64,000 nt of DNA from positions 3,724,001-3,788,000 of the forward strand of contig NZ_CP109434.1 in the NCBI RefSeq assembly GCF_036227105.1, given 5' to 3'. The notes beneath the pieces are model-generated. The model did not search any database. It was not told the DNA's origin and worked only from the letters and a program-made list of their open reading frames with translations. Numbering within the stretch: the first letter of the stretch is position 1; each line of letters starts with the position of its first letter. The position numbers and the translations under genes were made by a program. The DNA is from Amycolatopsis sp. NBC_01488 (GTDB lineage: Bacteria; Actinomycetota; Actinomycetes; Mycobacteriales; Pseudonocardiaceae). Positions 34,338-43,604 of this stretch are shown in pieces.

Positions 34338-35810
34338 ATGACCCCCGAAAGCGTTGCCAAGCGGCACGAGACCCGCAACGGCATCGAGTTCGCCGTCGCC
34401 GACCTCGAGGCCGCCGAGTTCGGCCGCAAGGAGATCCGCCTCGCCGAGCACGAGATGCCGGGACTGATGGCGCTGCGGCGCGAATACGCGGAGGTCTACC
34501 CGCTGCGCGGCGCGCGGGTCTCCGGCTCGCTGCACATGACCGTGCAGACGGCCGTCCTGATCGAGACGCTGGTCTCGCTGGGCGCGGAAGTGCGCTGGGC
34601 GTCCTGCAACATCTTCTCGACGCAGGACCACGCGGCGGCCGCGGTCGTCGTCGGCCCGCACGGCACCACCGAGGAGCCCAAGGGCGTCCCGGTGTTCGCG
34701 TGGAAGGGCGAGTCGCTCGAGGAGTACTGGTGGTGCACCGAGCGGATGCTCACCTGGGACGGCGAGGGCCCGAACATGATCCTCGACGACGGCGGCGACG
34801 CCACCATGCTGGTGCACAAGGGCACCGAGTTCGAGAAGGCCGGCGTGGTGCCGAACCCGGACGAGAACACCTCGGACGAGTTCCGCGTCTTCCTCGAGCT
34901 GCTGCGCGCCTCGGTCGCGGCCGACACCGGGAAGTGGACGAAGATCGGCGAGGGCATCCGCGGCGTCACCGAGGAGACCACCACCGGCGTCCTGCGGCTG
35001 TACCAGCTCGCCGCGGCCGGTGAGCTGCTGTTCCCGGCGATCAACGTCAACGACGCCGTCACGAAGTCGAAGTTCGACAACCGCTACGGCATCCGCCACT
35101 CCCTGATCGACGGCATCAACCGCGGCACCGACGTGCTGATCGGCGGCAAGGTCGCGGTGGTCTGCGGCTACGGCGACGTCGGCAAGGGTGCGGCGGAGTC
35201 CCTGCGCGGCCAGGGTGCCCGCGTGATCGTCACCGAGATCGACCCGATCTGCGCGCTGCAGGCGGCGATGGACGGCTACGCGGTCCGCAAGCTCGAGAGC
35301 GTGCTGCCCGAGGCCGACATCGTCATCACGACGACCGGCAACAAGGACGTCGTGCTGGTCGAGCACATGGCGAAGATGAAGCACCAGGCGATCCTGGGCA
35401 ACATCGGCCACTTCGACAACGAGCTCGACATGGCGGGCCTGCAGCGCTACCCGGGCATCCGGCGCATCAACATCAAGCCCCAGGTCGACGAGTGGATCTT
35501 CCCGAACGGCAACACGATCATCGTGCTGTCCGAGGGCCGGCTCTTGAACCTCGGCAATGCGACCGGGCACCCGTCGTTCGTGATGTCGAACAGCTTCTCC
35601 AACCAGGTGATCGCGCAGATCGAGCTGTTCACCAAGCACGAGGAGTACGACAAGGAGGTCTTCCGGCTGCCCAAGAAGCTGGACGAGAAGGTCGCGAAGA
35701 TCCACCTCCAGGCGCTGGGTGGCGAGCTGACGAAGCTGACCAAGGAGCAGGCCGAGTACATCGACGTGGACGTCGAAGGCCCGTTCAAGCCGGAGCACTA
35801 CCGGTACTGA
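34338..35810 (+). CDS. ahcY: S-adenosylhomocysteine hydrolase
   Basis: 490-residue NAD-dependent enzyme that splits S-adenosylhomocysteine to adenosine and homocysteine, clearing the inhibitor left by methyltransferases. The substrate motifs [12 protein letters not shown] and [14 protein letters not shown], the NAD-binding loop [29 protein letters not shown] and the C-terminal tail ending KPEHYRY are all conserved; the last Lys/Tyr close the NAD site. The length includes the insertion typical of actinobacterial and plant enzymes. ATG 34338 has GGAGGA upstream. No SAH riboswitch pattern was seen in the leader. Equivalent of Rv3248c. Confidence 0.98.
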   Translation: MTPESVAKRHETRNGIEFAVADLEAAEFGRKEIRLAEHEMPGLMALRREYAEVYPLRGARVSGSLHMTVQTAVLIETLVSLGAEVRWASCNIFSTQDHAAAAVVVGPHGTTEEPKGVPVFAWKGESLEEYWWCTERMLTWDGEGPNMILDDGGDATMLVHKGTEFEKAGVVPNPDENTSDEFRVFLELLRASVAADTGKWTKIGEGIRGVTEETTTGVLRLYQLAAAGELLFPAINVNDAVTKSKFDNRYGIRHSLIDGINRGTDVLIGGKVAVVCGYGDVGKGAAESLRGQGARVIVTEIDPICALQAAMDGYAVRKLESVLPEADIVITTTGNKDVVLVEHMAKMKHQAILGNIGHFDNELDMAGLQRYPGIRRINIKPQVDEWIFPNGNTIIVLSEGRLLNLGNATGHPSFVMSNSFSNQVIAQIELFTKHEEYDKEVFRLPKKLDEKVAKIHLQALGGELTKLTKEQAEYIDVDVEGPFKPEHYRY

Positions 35811-35832
35811 GGTAACTGAGTTTTAGCAGGTC

Positions 35833-35866
35833 AGGGCCGCCCCGAAAGTGTTCGGGGCGGCCCTTT
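35833..35866 (+). terminator. Rho-independent terminator after ahcY
   Basis: AGGGCCGCCCCGAA/TTCGGGGCGGCCCT, perfect 14-bp stem with loop AGTG and a short T run, 22 bp after the stop. Confidence 0.92.
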
Positions 35867-35905
35867 GTTCTGCGCTCGGAACAGTGATAGCTCGAATGGG
35901 TGACG

Positions 35906-35920
35906 TGATATCATGGGCTG
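35906..35920 (+). promoter_or_regulatory. -10 box and palindrome of the toxin-antitoxin operon
   Basis: TATCAT at 35909-35914 lies 6 bp before the antitoxin GTG, so the transcript is probably leaderless. The overlapping palindrome TGATATCA (about 35906-35913) is a plausible operator for the ribbon-helix-helix antitoxin, which in such systems represses its own promoter. Confidence 0.5.
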
Positions 35921-36208
35921 GTGAAACAGTTGATCACGAGGATCGACGACGAGCTGCACGCCCGGCTGAAGGCGAGAGCCGAAGCCGAAGGGCGCAGCAT
36001 GAACGACCTGGTCACGGAAGCGTTGAGGGGCGTTGTGGCGAAGACCGAAACCCGAGCGGAATGGAAGCGGCGGCTGATCGCCGAAGGCAAGATCGTGCAC
36101 GTGGAGCCGCCGGCCCGCGTGCCGACGCTCGACGAGATCGAGGACCTGTCCCGGGGTTGGGGCACGGCTGTGAGCGAAGCGCTCGACTGGACCCGAGGGG
36201 AGTGGTGA
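35921..36208 (+). CDS. Ribbon-helix-helix antitoxin (VapB-like)
   Basis: 95 residues. The N-terminal MKQLITRIDDELHARLKARA, then GRSMNDLVTEALRG, is a CopG/Arc-type ribbon-helix-helix DNA-binding fold. The C-terminal half is charged and less ordered, and would wrap the toxin; it ends SRGWGTAVSEALDWTRGEW. It lies immediately upstream of a PIN-domain gene whose start overlaps or abuts its stop, the standard antitoxin-first order. It probably neutralises the PIN RNase by direct binding and represses the operon. GTG 35921 fits a leaderless start. Confidence 0.88.
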   Translation: MKQLITRIDDELHARLKARAEAEGRSMNDLVTEALRGVVAKTETRAEWKRRLIAEGKIVHVEPPARVPTLDEIEDLSRGWGTAVSEALDWTRGEW

Positions 36209-36210
36209 CC

Positions 36211-36651
36211 GTGCTGTACGTCGACACCAGTGCGCTGGTCACCGCTTATCTGCCGGACGAGCCGGAGCACGACAAGTTCCGCAAGCTGCTTCTCGAAGGC
36301 GGCGGCCCGATCGTGAGCAGCGACTTCACCCGCATCGAATTCGCCGGGGCCATGACGGCCGCCACGCGGACCGGCCGCATCCCCGACCCCGTGGCGGTGC
36401 TGGCGCACTTCGATCACCTCGCCTCCCCGGACGGGGACCTGGTGCTCATCCCGTTCGATCCGGCCCGGGTGATTCCCGTCGCGCGACGGCTGGTCACGGA
36501 GAACTACCCGGTGCGCACACTCGACGCCATCCACATCGCGGTGGCGATGCACTCCACGGCCGAATTGACGGCCGGCGAGCCAGTCACTTTCGTGACCCGG
36601 GATCAGCGTCAGGCCGAAGCTGCCGAAGCCAACGGATTCGAGGTGCTGTGA
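36211..36651 (+). CDS. PIN-domain RNase toxin (VapC-like)
   Basis: About 146 residues. All four PIN acidic positions are visible: YVDTSAL (Asp), DFTRIEFAG (Glu), VRTLDAIHIA (Asp) and VTRDQRQ (Asp). These bind Mg and cleave RNA, often tRNA or rRNA in VapC toxins. GTG 36211 is preferred, since GGGGAG lies 8 bp upstream and the protein then starts MLYVDTSAL. GTG 36205, which overlaps the antitoxin stop, would add two residues. The catalytic set is complete, so the module looks active. It sits as an insertion between ahcY and tmk, which are neighbours in mycobacteria. Confidence 0.9.
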   Translation: MLYVDTSALVTAYLPDEPEHDKFRKLLLEGGGPIVSSDFTRIEFAGAMTAATRTGRIPDPVAVLAHFDHLASPDGDLVLIPFDPARVIPVARRLVTENYPVRTLDAIHIAVAMHSTAELTAGEPVTFVTRDQRQAEAAEANGFEVL

Positions 36652-36725
36652 CGGACCTGTTCGCGGGGATCGCGGTGGCCGAGCGCGCGGGGGAGAACGA
36701 AGCCGCCCGCGTGGACGTGGCGTGA
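36648..36725 (+). pseudogene. Short remnant resembling the N-terminus of a glyoxalase/VOC protein
   Basis: GTG at 36648 overlaps the toxin stop and opens 25 codons reading MTDLFAGIAVAERAGE and a few more residues, before TGA. The first residues look like the start of VOC-superfamily proteins (typically LFAGIPVAD). The rest is missing. It may be a leftover of a deleted neighbour, or chance. Confidence 0.3.
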
Positions 36726-37724
36726 TCAGTTCCACTCGACGGCGACGCCGGCCAGCCCCGGCCCGGCGTCGCTGAAGAACGCGCTGCTCACGCCGCCCAT
36801 GTCGCACGCCAGCTCCTCCGCCACCACCGGCAGGGCGTCGTCGCGCGCCCGGACCTGACGGGTGCAGCGGGCCGGCAGTGCGTTGCGGTCGAAGCGCAGC
36901 TGGACCAGGTAGCTCGCGCACCGGTCGCGCAGCATCCGGTAGTACCCCGGCGACGCCGAGCCCGAGTCGTCGCGGACCTCGAAGCAGAACACGTGGATGT
37001 CGCCCTCGGCGAGCTTGCGGTCGAACAGCAGCTCGGTCGCCATCGTGTCCGCGTCCGGGTTGCGGCGCATCCGCCCGACGCGGCAGCCCTCGTCGGTGAT
37101 CAGCTCGACGTCGTCGATGCGGCAGCCTGGATCGCCGTTGTAGACCGTCAGGTAGCGGTCCGGGCCGTGGCGGCGGGCGCGTGTGACCAGCCGCGTGCGC
37201 AGGCTGACCTGGCGGTGTTCCGCGTCGAACTGGATCGTGTCGTGGACCGACAGGAGCTCGAGGTCGGCGTTGTAGTGGTTCGACGACGGGTACGCGCCGA
37301 GCTCGGCCAGCAGGTCCTCGACGATCGACCCCATGTCACCGGAACGCAGGTCGTGGAACGACGCCGCCGGCTGGTGGCCGCGGCGGACCAGTCGCGGCCC
37401 GATCAGCACCACGAGCGCGTCCGCGGGCAGCTGGAGCACCGATTCCAGGGCCCGGACCGCCGGGAGCGCCTTGGGTACCTCGGGCTGGCGCAGCCCGCGT
37501 TGCCAGTAACTCAGCGTCGACTGTCCGATTTGGACGCCGCGCAGCGCGAGGTGCGCGCGCAGCCGCGCGAGTGAGAGGCCGCGGTAGGCGATCGCCAGTC
37601 TCAGTGCATGGTGGAACTCGCCGGTGCGGAGCGCCTCGGTCAGCTCTTTCGGCAGCTCGGCGACCGATGCCCGGGTCGTGCGGGCGCCATCGATGATCAG
37701 TGGAAGGTTCCCGTCTTGTGCCAC
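36726..37724 (-). CDS. Helix-turn-helix regulator with large ligand/sensor domain
   Basis: 332 residues from GTG 37724, which has AAGGGA 6 bp upstream; the frame extends to 37769 without a better site. Residues about 25-105 contain an XRE-like helix-turn-helix (LRAHLALRGVQIGQSTLSYW, then QRGLRQPE) typical of actinobacterial regulators that read DNA as the unit SYWQRGLR. The remaining 220 residues form a beta-rich domain (ELLSVHDTIQFDAEHRQVSL; CRVGRMRRNPDADTMATELL) of unknown ligand. The gene is convergent with the toxin remnant and diverges from the secreted peptidase gene, 247 bp away, which it might control. Confidence 0.82.
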   Translation of the reverse strand: MAQDGNLPLIIDGARTTRASVAELPKELTEALRTGEFHHALRLAIAYRGLSLARLRAHLALRGVQIGQSTLSYWQRGLRQPEVPKALPAVRALESVLQLPADALVVLIGPRLVRRGHQPAASFHDLRSGDMGSIVEDLLAELGAYPSSNHYNADLELLSVHDTIQFDAEHRQVSLRTRLVTRARRHGPDRYLTVYNGDPGCRIDDVELITDEGCRVGRMRRNPDADTMATELLFDRKLAEGDIHVFCFEVRDDSGSASPGYYRMLRDRCASYLVQLRFDRNALPARCTRQVRARDDALPVVAEELACDMGGVSSAFFSDAGPGLAGVAVEWN

Positions 37725-37971
37725 CGCTCGTCCCTTCACCCGACCAGTGTGTGCGCTGGGCGTGAACACCGCGGAACGTTCACGTTAGCAGCGTAGGGTG
37801 GCAGTGCCGACCCCCGTTCAGGGTGGTTGGCCTCGTTGTGGTGACTGTTCCGCGTTCCGGCAACGACCCGGAACGGTCCGTTGAGCCAGATGGCGTTCTT
37901 GCTCCTTGTGACCGCGTTGTTCACCGTTGTGACCACCGCTGGTTCGCCCACTCCTCCGCAGGAGGCCGTCT

Positions 37972-38547
37972 GTGCAGGTGAAGTCGAGCCGGGTCCACGC
38001 CGTACTGGCCGTGAGCCTGATGTTGTGCCTGGTCGCCCCGGTCACCGCCGGAGCCGCGCCCGGAGTGCCGTCGACCTTCCAGACCCGCGTCACGATGCAG
38101 TCCCAGCAGCGGAGCCAGTGGTGCTGGGCGGCTTCGGGCGCCACCATCGCGGCCTTCCACGGCGTCGCCGTCAGCCAGGCGCGGTTCTGCGCTCTCGCGC
38201 ACGGCGAAACCACGCAGGACTGCGCGAACCTCCCCGGCACCCTCGCCGACCCGCAGCGCGCCTTCGCCCAGCTCGGCTTCACGTCGCCGGGCCGCTACCT
38301 CGACCGCCGCATCTCCTACGCCGACGTCCGGACGCAGACCGCGGCGAACCGGCCGGTCGAGACCCGGGTCGGGTACCGCTCCGGCGGCGGCCACACCCAC
38401 GTCCTCTACGGCTACGACACCAGCGGCAGCTGGGTGTCCTGGGGCGACCCCGGGCCCGCCAAGCGGTACAACTGGTCCACCTACGGCTACTACACGCACA
38501 ATTCGTCGTTCACCTGGACGCACACGCTCACCGGGATCGCCCGATGA
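37972..38547 (+). CDS. Secreted papain-like cysteine peptidase
   Basis: 191-residue exported protein. The signal peptide covers residues about 1-28 (AVLAVSLMLCLVAPVTAGAA). The catalytic Cys lies in QQRSQWCWAASGATIAAF, a classic papain-like/C39-C70 pattern with the preceding Gln for the oxyanion hole. The catalytic His is in GGGHTHVLYGYD and the third residue is probably Asp in SWVSWGDPG. Four extra cysteines could form disulfides. GTG 37972 has AGGAGG 6 bp upstream, and this Shine-Dalgarno lies in a CCTCC-GCA-GGAGG hairpin that may limit translation. It is coupled to the next gene by an ATGA overlap. Natural substrates are unknown. Confidence 0.9.
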   Translation: MQVKSSRVHAVLAVSLMLCLVAPVTAGAAPGVPSTFQTRVTMQSQQRSQWCWAASGATIAAFHGVAVSQARFCALAHGETTQDCANLPGTLADPQRAFAQLGFTSPGRYLDRRISYADVRTQTAANRPVETRVGYRSGGGHTHVLYGYDTSGSWVSWGDPGPAKRYNWSTYGYYTHNSSFTWTHTLTGIAR

Positions 38548-39302
38548 GCAGGCGGGCGCTCGTGCTCGCCGTGCTGACCGGCGCGGCGCTGCTGATGACG
38601 GCACCGGTGTCAGGCGCGGCCCAGGCCGCCGGCATCAGCAGCGCCGACGCCGTGGCCGCGCACGCCGCGGCGGCGAACCTCCAGGACACGCTGGTGCGGT
38701 TCTTCGCGCAGGCCCCGGACGCGAAGGGCCCGGTGACGGTCCAGGTCGAGCCGGGCGCGTACCCGGTCTACGAGCTTTCGCCGGACTTCGTCGTGGGTAA
38801 GCCGGGCGCGGCGCCTGGCGACTTCGCCTACTTCGCGGTGCCCGCCCGGGCCTCCGACGGCCGGACGGCGACGCTCTGGTCGGTCCGCGGTGACGACGGC
38901 GCCTGGCGGGTCGGCAACATCGCCTCGGGCGACGTCGAGACGGCGTTCGCCCGCACGCTGCCGGCAGGCGCCCAGCTGCTGCACGAACCGCAGGTCGACG
39001 CCTGGTACGCGGTCCGCGACGGTCGCGTCACGCCGCTGTCCGGGACCGCCGCGGCGGTCACCGTCGCCGACTACCAGCGCACGGTCTCGGCACGGTACGC
39101 GGACAAGCTCCCCGGCTCGGCGTACGCCCGTGAAGGCGAGGCGGGCGGCTACGACGCGACGTCGCAGGTGATGCCCCGCGGCGACGGCAGCCCGGCACCG
39201 TCCGGCAACGACACCGGCTGGGTGCCGCTGCTGATCCTCGTCGGCGTGCTGGCCGTCAGCGGCGCCGGCTACGTGCTGCACCTGAGGCGGATCTCCGCCT
39301 GA
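38544..39302 (+). CDS. Exported membrane-anchored partner protein of the cysteine peptidase
   Basis: 252 residues. The N-terminal signal peptide is MSRRALVLAVLTGAALLMTA. The extracytoplasmic domain spans about residues 35-205, followed by a linker rich in Pro, Ser and Gly. The C-terminal membrane helix is GWVPLLILVGVLAVSGAGYV, then a short basic tail LHLRRISA, i.e. a type I anchor. The domain contains repeated hydrophobic-acidic strands (VQVEPGAYPVYELSPDFVVG, FAYFAVPARA) and no catalytic motif I can recognise. ATG 38544 overlaps the peptidase stop by 4 bp, so the two are made together. It may hold, inhibit or feed the peptidase at the cell surface, an inference from linkage only. Confidence 0.82.
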   Translation: MSRRALVLAVLTGAALLMTAPVSGAAQAAGISSADAVAAHAAAANLQDTLVRFFAQAPDAKGPVTVQVEPGAYPVYELSPDFVVGKPGAAPGDFAYFAVPARASDGRTATLWSVRGDDGAWRVGNIASGDVETAFARTLPAGAQLLHEPQVDAWYAVRDGRVTPLSGTAAAVTVADYQRTVSARYADKLPGSAYAREGEAGGYDATSQVMPRGDGSPAPSGNDTGWVPLLILVGVLAVSGAGYVLHLRRISA

Positions 39303-39366
39303 AGACGAACCGGCGGGCTCGGCGTCGATCCCCTTCCACCGAGCCCGCCGGTCCACCACCGTTATT

Positions 39367-40020
39367 GTGACGCCCGTGGGTCGACTGGTGGTCATCGAAG
39401 GACTCGACGGCGCGGGCAAGCGCACGCTCGCCGACGGGCTGACGGACGCGCTGCGCGCGCAGGGGGCGAGTGTCGCTTCGCTGGCGTTCCCGCGCTACGG
39501 CGTGAGCGTGCACGCGGACCTCGTCAAGGAGGCGCTGCACCGCGGGCACGGCGACCTCGCCGACTCGGTGTACGGCATGGCGGTGCTGTACGCGCTCGAC
39601 CGCAGTGGCGCCGCGGACGACATCCGCGCGCTGCGGGACACGCACGACGTCGTCCTGCTGGACCGGTACGTCGCGTCGAACGCCGCGTACGCGGCCGCGC
39701 GCCTACGTCAGGACGCGGCGGGCGAAGTCGTGAAGTGGGTGTGGGAGCTGGAGGTCGGCCGGTTCGGCTTACCGCGCCCGGACGCGCACCTGTTGCTGCG
39801 AGTGGCACCGGCCGTGGCGGCCGAGCGGGCGGAGCGGCGTGCGGAGGCGGAGACCGACCGCGAGCGCGACGCGTTCGAAACCGACGACGGCCTCCAACGA
39901 CGCTGCGCGGCGGTGTACGACGAGCTGGCCGCTTCGGGCTGGCTCGCGCCGTGGCACGTCCTGGACGGCGTCGCGGGCGTCGACCACGAAGCGCTCGCGA
40001 AGACGCTGCTAAACGCGTAG
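39367..40020 (+). CDS. tmk: Thymidylate kinase
   Basis: 217-residue enzyme phosphorylating dTMP to dTDP for DNA synthesis. The P-loop is [11 protein letters not shown], with Lys-Arg-Thr instead of Lys-Ser-Thr, as in mycobacterial TMK. The [20 protein letters not shown] and [17 protein letters not shown] segments (the DRY substrate motif) match the Rv3247c type closely. It ends with a LAxTL-type tail. GTG 39367. In M. tuberculosis the order is sahH-tmk-mtrA; here accessory genes have been inserted on both sides. Its 3' end overlaps the convergent oxidase gene by 12 bp. Confidence 0.93.
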   Translation: MTPVGRLVVIEGLDGAGKRTLADGLTDALRAQGASVASLAFPRYGVSVHADLVKEALHRGHGDLADSVYGMAVLYALDRSGAADDIRALRDTHDVVLLDRYVASNAAYAAARLRQDAAGEVVKWVWELEVGRFGLPRPDAHLLLRVAPAVAAERAERRAEAETDRERDAFETDDGLQRRCAAVYDELAASGWLAPWHVLDGVAGVDHEALAKTLLNA

Positions 40021-41139
40021 CCGGGCCGGATCGAACTTCGCGATCGGGTACGCCGTCGCGCCGTCGACTACCAGGTCGGCGACGATCTCGCCGATCACCG
40101 GCGCGAACTTGAAGCCGTGGCCGGAGAACCCGCACGCGAGCACCACCCGCTCCTCGTCCGGGTGCGGTGCCACGACGAAGCTCTCGTCGGCGGTGTCGGT
40201 GTACATGCACGTCGCCGCGCGGAGGAACGCTCCGGGCAGCGTCGGCAAGTGCCGCTTCACCACGGTCGCGATGTCGTGGACCTCCTCGGCGGACACCGTC
40301 CGGTCGATGCCGTCCGGGGTGCACGCGCGGCCGCCGGTGTGGAACGCGACCTTGACGCCGTCCGCGGCCGCGTTGTGCGCCGGGAAGCCGTAGAACGTGT
40401 AGCCGTCGCCCTCCCAGAGGTACACGGGGTGCCGCTGGAACGGCGCAACCCCACCCGACGGCGCGAACCAGTACTGCACCTGCCGCCGGACCGTGAACTC
40501 GACGCCGAAGCCGCGCAGCAGCTCGCCGGCCCACGCGCCGGGCGCCAGCACCAGCCGGTCGGCCGTGTAGTAGCTGTGCGACGTCCCCACTCGCACGCCG
40601 TCGGCCATCGTGCTCCAGGTGAACACCTTCTCCTCGTGGTGCAGCTCGGCGCCGCACCGCGCGGCGAGCTGCAGGTGCGCGGCGACGCTGCCCTCGGGCG
40701 ACACCAGCCCGGCACCCGGCTCGTACAGCGCGACTTCGTCGGAAGACGGCGTCATGGTCGGGAACCGGCGTCGGATCTCCGGGGCGTCCAGCAGCTCGTG
40801 CGGGATGCCGAACGCCTCGGCCGAAGCCGTGCTGCCGGTGATCGTGCGCGAACCCGCCGTGCCGACCATGATCCCGCCGCAGCGGGTGAACAGCCGCCGT
40901 CCGCTGTCGCGCTCGAGGCCGTCCCACAGCTCGTGCGCGCGCAGCAGGAGCGGCACGTACTCGGGGCCTTCGAGGTAGGCCTGGCGGGTGATCCGCGAAC
41001 CGCCGTGGCTCGACCCGCGGTTGTGCACCGGCGCGAACTGGTCGATGCCGAGCACCCGCTGCCCGCGCCGCGCCAGCCGGTAGGCCGCGGCGCTGCCCAT
41101 CCCGCCGAGGCCGAGCACGATCACGTCGTAGTGCGTCAT
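40009..41139 (-). CDS. Monomeric sarcosine oxidase / N-methyl amino acid oxidase (SoxA-like)
   Basis: 376-residue FAD enzyme of the DAO family that oxidatively demethylates N-methyl amino acids (sarcosine or N-methyl-L-tryptophan), giving formaldehyde and H2O2. The FAD motif is [20 protein letters not shown]. The region [14 protein letters not shown] is typical of the subfamily. The covalent-flavin Cys is likely the one in [12 protein letters not shown], matching the known Cys attachment of monomeric sarcosine oxidase. The active-site stretch [18 protein letters not shown] is intact. ATG 41139 overlaps the upstream flavoprotein stop as ATGA, so they form one operon. The exact substrate is uncertain. 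Confidence 0.93.
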   Translation of the reverse strand: MTHYDVIVLGLGGMGSAAAYRLARRGQRVLGIDQFAPVHNRGSSHGGSRITRQAYLEGPEYVPLLLRAHELWDGLERDSGRRLFTRCGGIMVGTAGSRTITGSTASAEAFGIPHELLDAPEIRRRFPTMTPSSDEVALYEPGAGLVSPEGSVAAHLQLAARCGAELHHEEKVFTWSTMADGVRVGTSHSYYTADRLVLAPGAWAGELLRGFGVEFTVRRQVQYWFAPSGGVAPFQRHPVYLWEGDGYTFYGFPAHNAAADGVKVAFHTGGRACTPDGIDRTVSAEEVHDIATVVKRHLPTLPGAFLRAATCMYTDTADESFVVAPHPDEERVVLACGFSGHGFKFAPVIGEIVADLVVDGATAYPIAKFDPARLRV

Positions 41140-43187
41140 GCGACGCTCCCCGGCACGCGCTCGCCGAAGTACTCGACTTCCACCGGTGTCCCGGGCCGGC
41201 TGTACTCCACCGGGAGCCAGGCGTTCGCGAGGGCCTGGCCCACGGTGTAGCCGTAGCCGGCGCTGGTGACGTACCCGGCCGCGCGGCCGTCGACGTACAC
41301 CGGTTCCTTGCCCAGCAACACTTTCCCGGTCGTCAGGCGGATCAGGCGCTGCTTCGCGGTCGCCTCGGACCGGCCCAGCAGCGCGTCGCGCCCGGCGAAG
41401 TAGCCCTTGTCCGGCCGGACGAGGGCGCCGAGGCCGGTCTCGTACGGGTCGTGCTCGGTGGTGAAGTCGACGCCGGGGGTGCGCGTGCCGGCCTCCAGCC
41501 GCAGGCTCGTGAACGCCTGGTGGCCCGCGACCGCGACCCCGCGTTCCCGGAGCGTGTCCCACAGGGCGCGGCCGAGGTCGGCCGTCGTGTGCAGCTCCCA
41601 GCCGGGTTCGCCCACAGTGGACAGTCGCAACGCGACGACCGGGACCTCGCCAAGGTGTGTCTCCTCGGCGGAGAAGTCCGTTGTGGACAGTTCCGGCAGC
41701 AGGTCACCGCTCGACGGTCCCCACACGCCGACGCAGCACGTCCCGGGCGTGGTCTCGTGGATCTGCACGGTCCCGTCGCCGGGCAGGTGACGCCGCAGCC
41801 AGGCGAAGTCCAGGCGCCCGCCGGCGCCGACGTGGAACCGCCCTTCGCCGAGCCGCGCCACGGTCAGGCACCCGCGCACCCCGCCGTCTTCGCCGAGCAG
41901 CAGCGTTTCCGTCGCCGTGCCCGGTGCCTTCGCGAGGTCGCCGGTGGTCATGGCCTGCAGGAACGGCAGCGCGCCCGGACCGGTGACCGCCAGGCGCGGC
42001 ACCGGCGTCAGGTCGAACATCGCGGCGCGCTCGCGGGTGGCGAGCGCTTCAGCTTCGGCGTCGGCGTACCGCTCCGGCCGCGCCCAGCCCTCCGCCGGAC
42101 CGAAGTGCGCACCCAGCGCGATCTGCCGTTCGTGGAACGGACTGGTCCGGACCGGCTCGGCGGTGAACCGGGCCGGGAGTGCGAACCGGGCGAGGTCGCA
42201 GCCGTGCAGGGCCAGCGACGGCTGCCCGTCGACGAGCCAGCGCGCCAGCTCGCGCGCGGCCCCGGCGGAGTGTTCGGCCCGGACGGCCTTCGCCACCCAG
42301 AAGCCGTCGAGGTCCGGTTGCTCGCCCAGCACCGGCATTCCGTCCGGCGTACCGGGGAGCAGGATCGTCGTGGTGGACTCGAGCGCGGCAGCGCGCAGCG
42401 CGGGCAGCAGCTCGGCGGCCGCGTCCCGGTCCGCGGCGCCGATGCCGAGCCGGTCGACGTGCTCGCGCGCGTACAGGCCGGTGCCGAGGTCGCGCAGCAC
42501 CGGCAAGCCCGCCTGCACGTGCTCGTCGTTGCGCCCGGCCAGCTCCGGCAACGGCGACGTCCGGGCGTACCGGTGGGGCAGCCGCGGCGGTTCGGGCTCG
42601 CCGAAGCCGTCGCAGGAGACGACGACGTCGGCGCGCAGCCGCCCGCTCGCGGTGACGACGCCGGTGACGCGGCCGCCGGCCCGCTCGACCGCCACGACCT
42701 CCTCGGCGCTGAACCGCGCGCCACGGGCCTTCGCCCGCCGGGCCTGGGCTTCGGCCGCACGCCGCGCGTGCAGCAGCCCGTCGCCGGGGACGTGGAACCC
42801 GCCCAGCAGCCGGGTTTCGTCGAGCAGCGGGTGCAGGTCGGCGCACTCGCGGGGCGTGCGCAGGAAGCCGCGCACGCCCCACGACGTCGCCCAGCCGTGG
42901 CGCCGCTCGAGGTCGGCGAGCCGCTCGGGGGTGGTCGCGAGGTCCAGGCTGCCCACCGGGTTGAAGCACCACGGGCCGTCGAGGCCGCCGTACTTCGCGG
43001 CGGTGTACTTCGCGAACTCGGTCAGCGTGCGGTCCGCGTCGGTCCGGAACACCAGCCCCGGGTGGCCGGCCGCCTCGCCGCTGCCCAGGACGGTGACGTC
43101 GGTCCAGCCGCGCTCGGTCAGCTCGTCCGCCAGCGCGCAGCCGAGCAGGCCGCCGCCGGCGACGACCACCCGGGGCCGTGCTGCCAT
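41136..43187 (-). CDS. FAD oxidoreductase-GcvT fusion (dimethylglycine/sarcosine dehydrogenase type)
   Basis: 683-residue two-domain flavoenzyme. Residues about 1-350 form a DAO-type FAD domain, with [17 protein letters not shown] as the dinucleotide motif. AAGHPGLVF is at the place where dimethylglycine oxidase binds FAD through His. Residues about 360-680 are the aminomethyltransferase/GcvT-like folate domain ([34 protein letters not shown]) that captures the methyl group on tetrahydrofolate. It is shorter than the usual 800-plus residues. ATG 43187 has GGAGG 5 bp upstream. With the SoxA-like gene it could take dimethylglycine stepwise toward glycine. Confidence 0.9.
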   Translation of the reverse strand: MAARPRVVVAGGGLLGCALADELTERGWTDVTVLGSGEAAGHPGLVFRTDADRTLTEFAKYTAAKYGGLDGPWCFNPVGSLDLATTPERLADLERRHGWATSWGVRGFLRTPRECADLHPLLDETRLLGGFHVPGDGLLHARRAAEAQARRAKARGARFSAEEVVAVERAGGRVTGVVTASGRLRADVVVSCDGFGEPEPPRLPHRYARTSPLPELAGRNDEHVQAGLPVLRDLGTGLYAREHVDRLGIGAADRDAAAELLPALRAAALESTTTILLPGTPDGMPVLGEQPDLDGFWVAKAVRAEHSAGAARELARWLVDGQPSLALHGCDLARFALPARFTAEPVRTSPFHERQIALGAHFGPAEGWARPERYADAEAEALATRERAAMFDLTPVPRLAVTGPGALPFLQAMTTGDLAKAPGTATETLLLGEDGGVRGCLTVARLGEGRFHVGAGGRLDFAWLRRHLPGDGTVQIHETTPGTCCVGVWGPSSGDLLPELSTTDFSAEETHLGEVPVVALRLSTVGEPGWELHTTADLGRALWDTLRERGVAVAGHQAFTSLRLEAGTRTPGVDFTTEHDPYETGLGALVRPDKGYFAGRDALLGRSEATAKQRLIRLTTGKVLLGKEPVYVDGRAAGYVTSAGYGYTVGQALANAWLPVEYSRPGTPVEVEYFGERVPGSVA

Positions 43188-43272
43188 CTGTGCCTCCGGG
43201 CGACGAAGTTGCGTCTTCGGCAACAACGTGCGTTATGCGAGACGTCGTGTCAAGCGCCCGAAAGGTGCCCGC

Positions 43273-43370
43273 TCAGGCGCGGGTGAACTCCATGACTCGT
43301 TGGCTTCCCACGTCTGCCCGCCGTCGGCGGAGAACTCCTGCTCCCAGCGCGCGGTGGTGTCCGTGATGTC
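43273..43370 (-). pseudogene. Frameshifted C-terminal remnant of a small protein
   Basis: On the minus strand the frame reads [20 protein letters not shown], then WEAN. After a one-base deletion it continues as VMEFTRA and a TGA at 43273-43275. This is the C-terminal end of a common actinobacterial small protein type (ending in a sequence like ETNWVMEFTR), with the rest missing. It lies in the gap between the GcvT fusion gene and the IclR gene. Confidence 0.5.
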
Positions 43371-43540
43371 CGACCAGAAGCCCGGCGTCCGGATCCACGC
43401 GGAGACCGGCCCGGACGGCGGCTTACAGCTGATGGAGGGCTACCGGACCCGGCTGACCGGGCTGACCGAAGGCGAGGCCGGGTCGCTGTTCCTCACCGGC
43501 CTGCCGCAGCCGGCCGCGGAGCTGGGCCTCCGCGGCTGTA
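43366..43540 (+). pseudogene. Fragment of a WYL-domain (YafY-type) transcription regulator
   Basis: The frame from ATG 43366 reads [20 protein letters not shown], then [20 protein letters not shown], then GLPQPAAELGLRG. It matches the linker between the helix-turn-helix and WYL domain of YafY-like regulators. Both the DNA-binding start and the ligand domain are absent. It directly abuts the other remnant, so this gap is a scar of gene loss. Confidence 0.6.
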
Positions 43541-43543
43541 TCC

Positions 43544-43604
43544 CTACTTCCGACTGTGCTAGTCCCGACCGTGCTAGTCCCGACTGTGCTAGTCCCGGAA
43601 GTAG
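43544..43604. repeat. Three tandem 15-bp repeats framed by a 9-bp inverted repeat
   Basis: CGACTGTGCTAGTCC occurs at 43551-43565, 43566-43580 (one mismatch) and 43581-43595. The block is flanked by CTACTTCCG (43544-43552) and CGGAAGTAG (43596-43604), a perfect inverted repeat. The IclR gene's stop codon lies in the third unit, so the gene end itself seems to have been copied. Confidence 0.85.
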
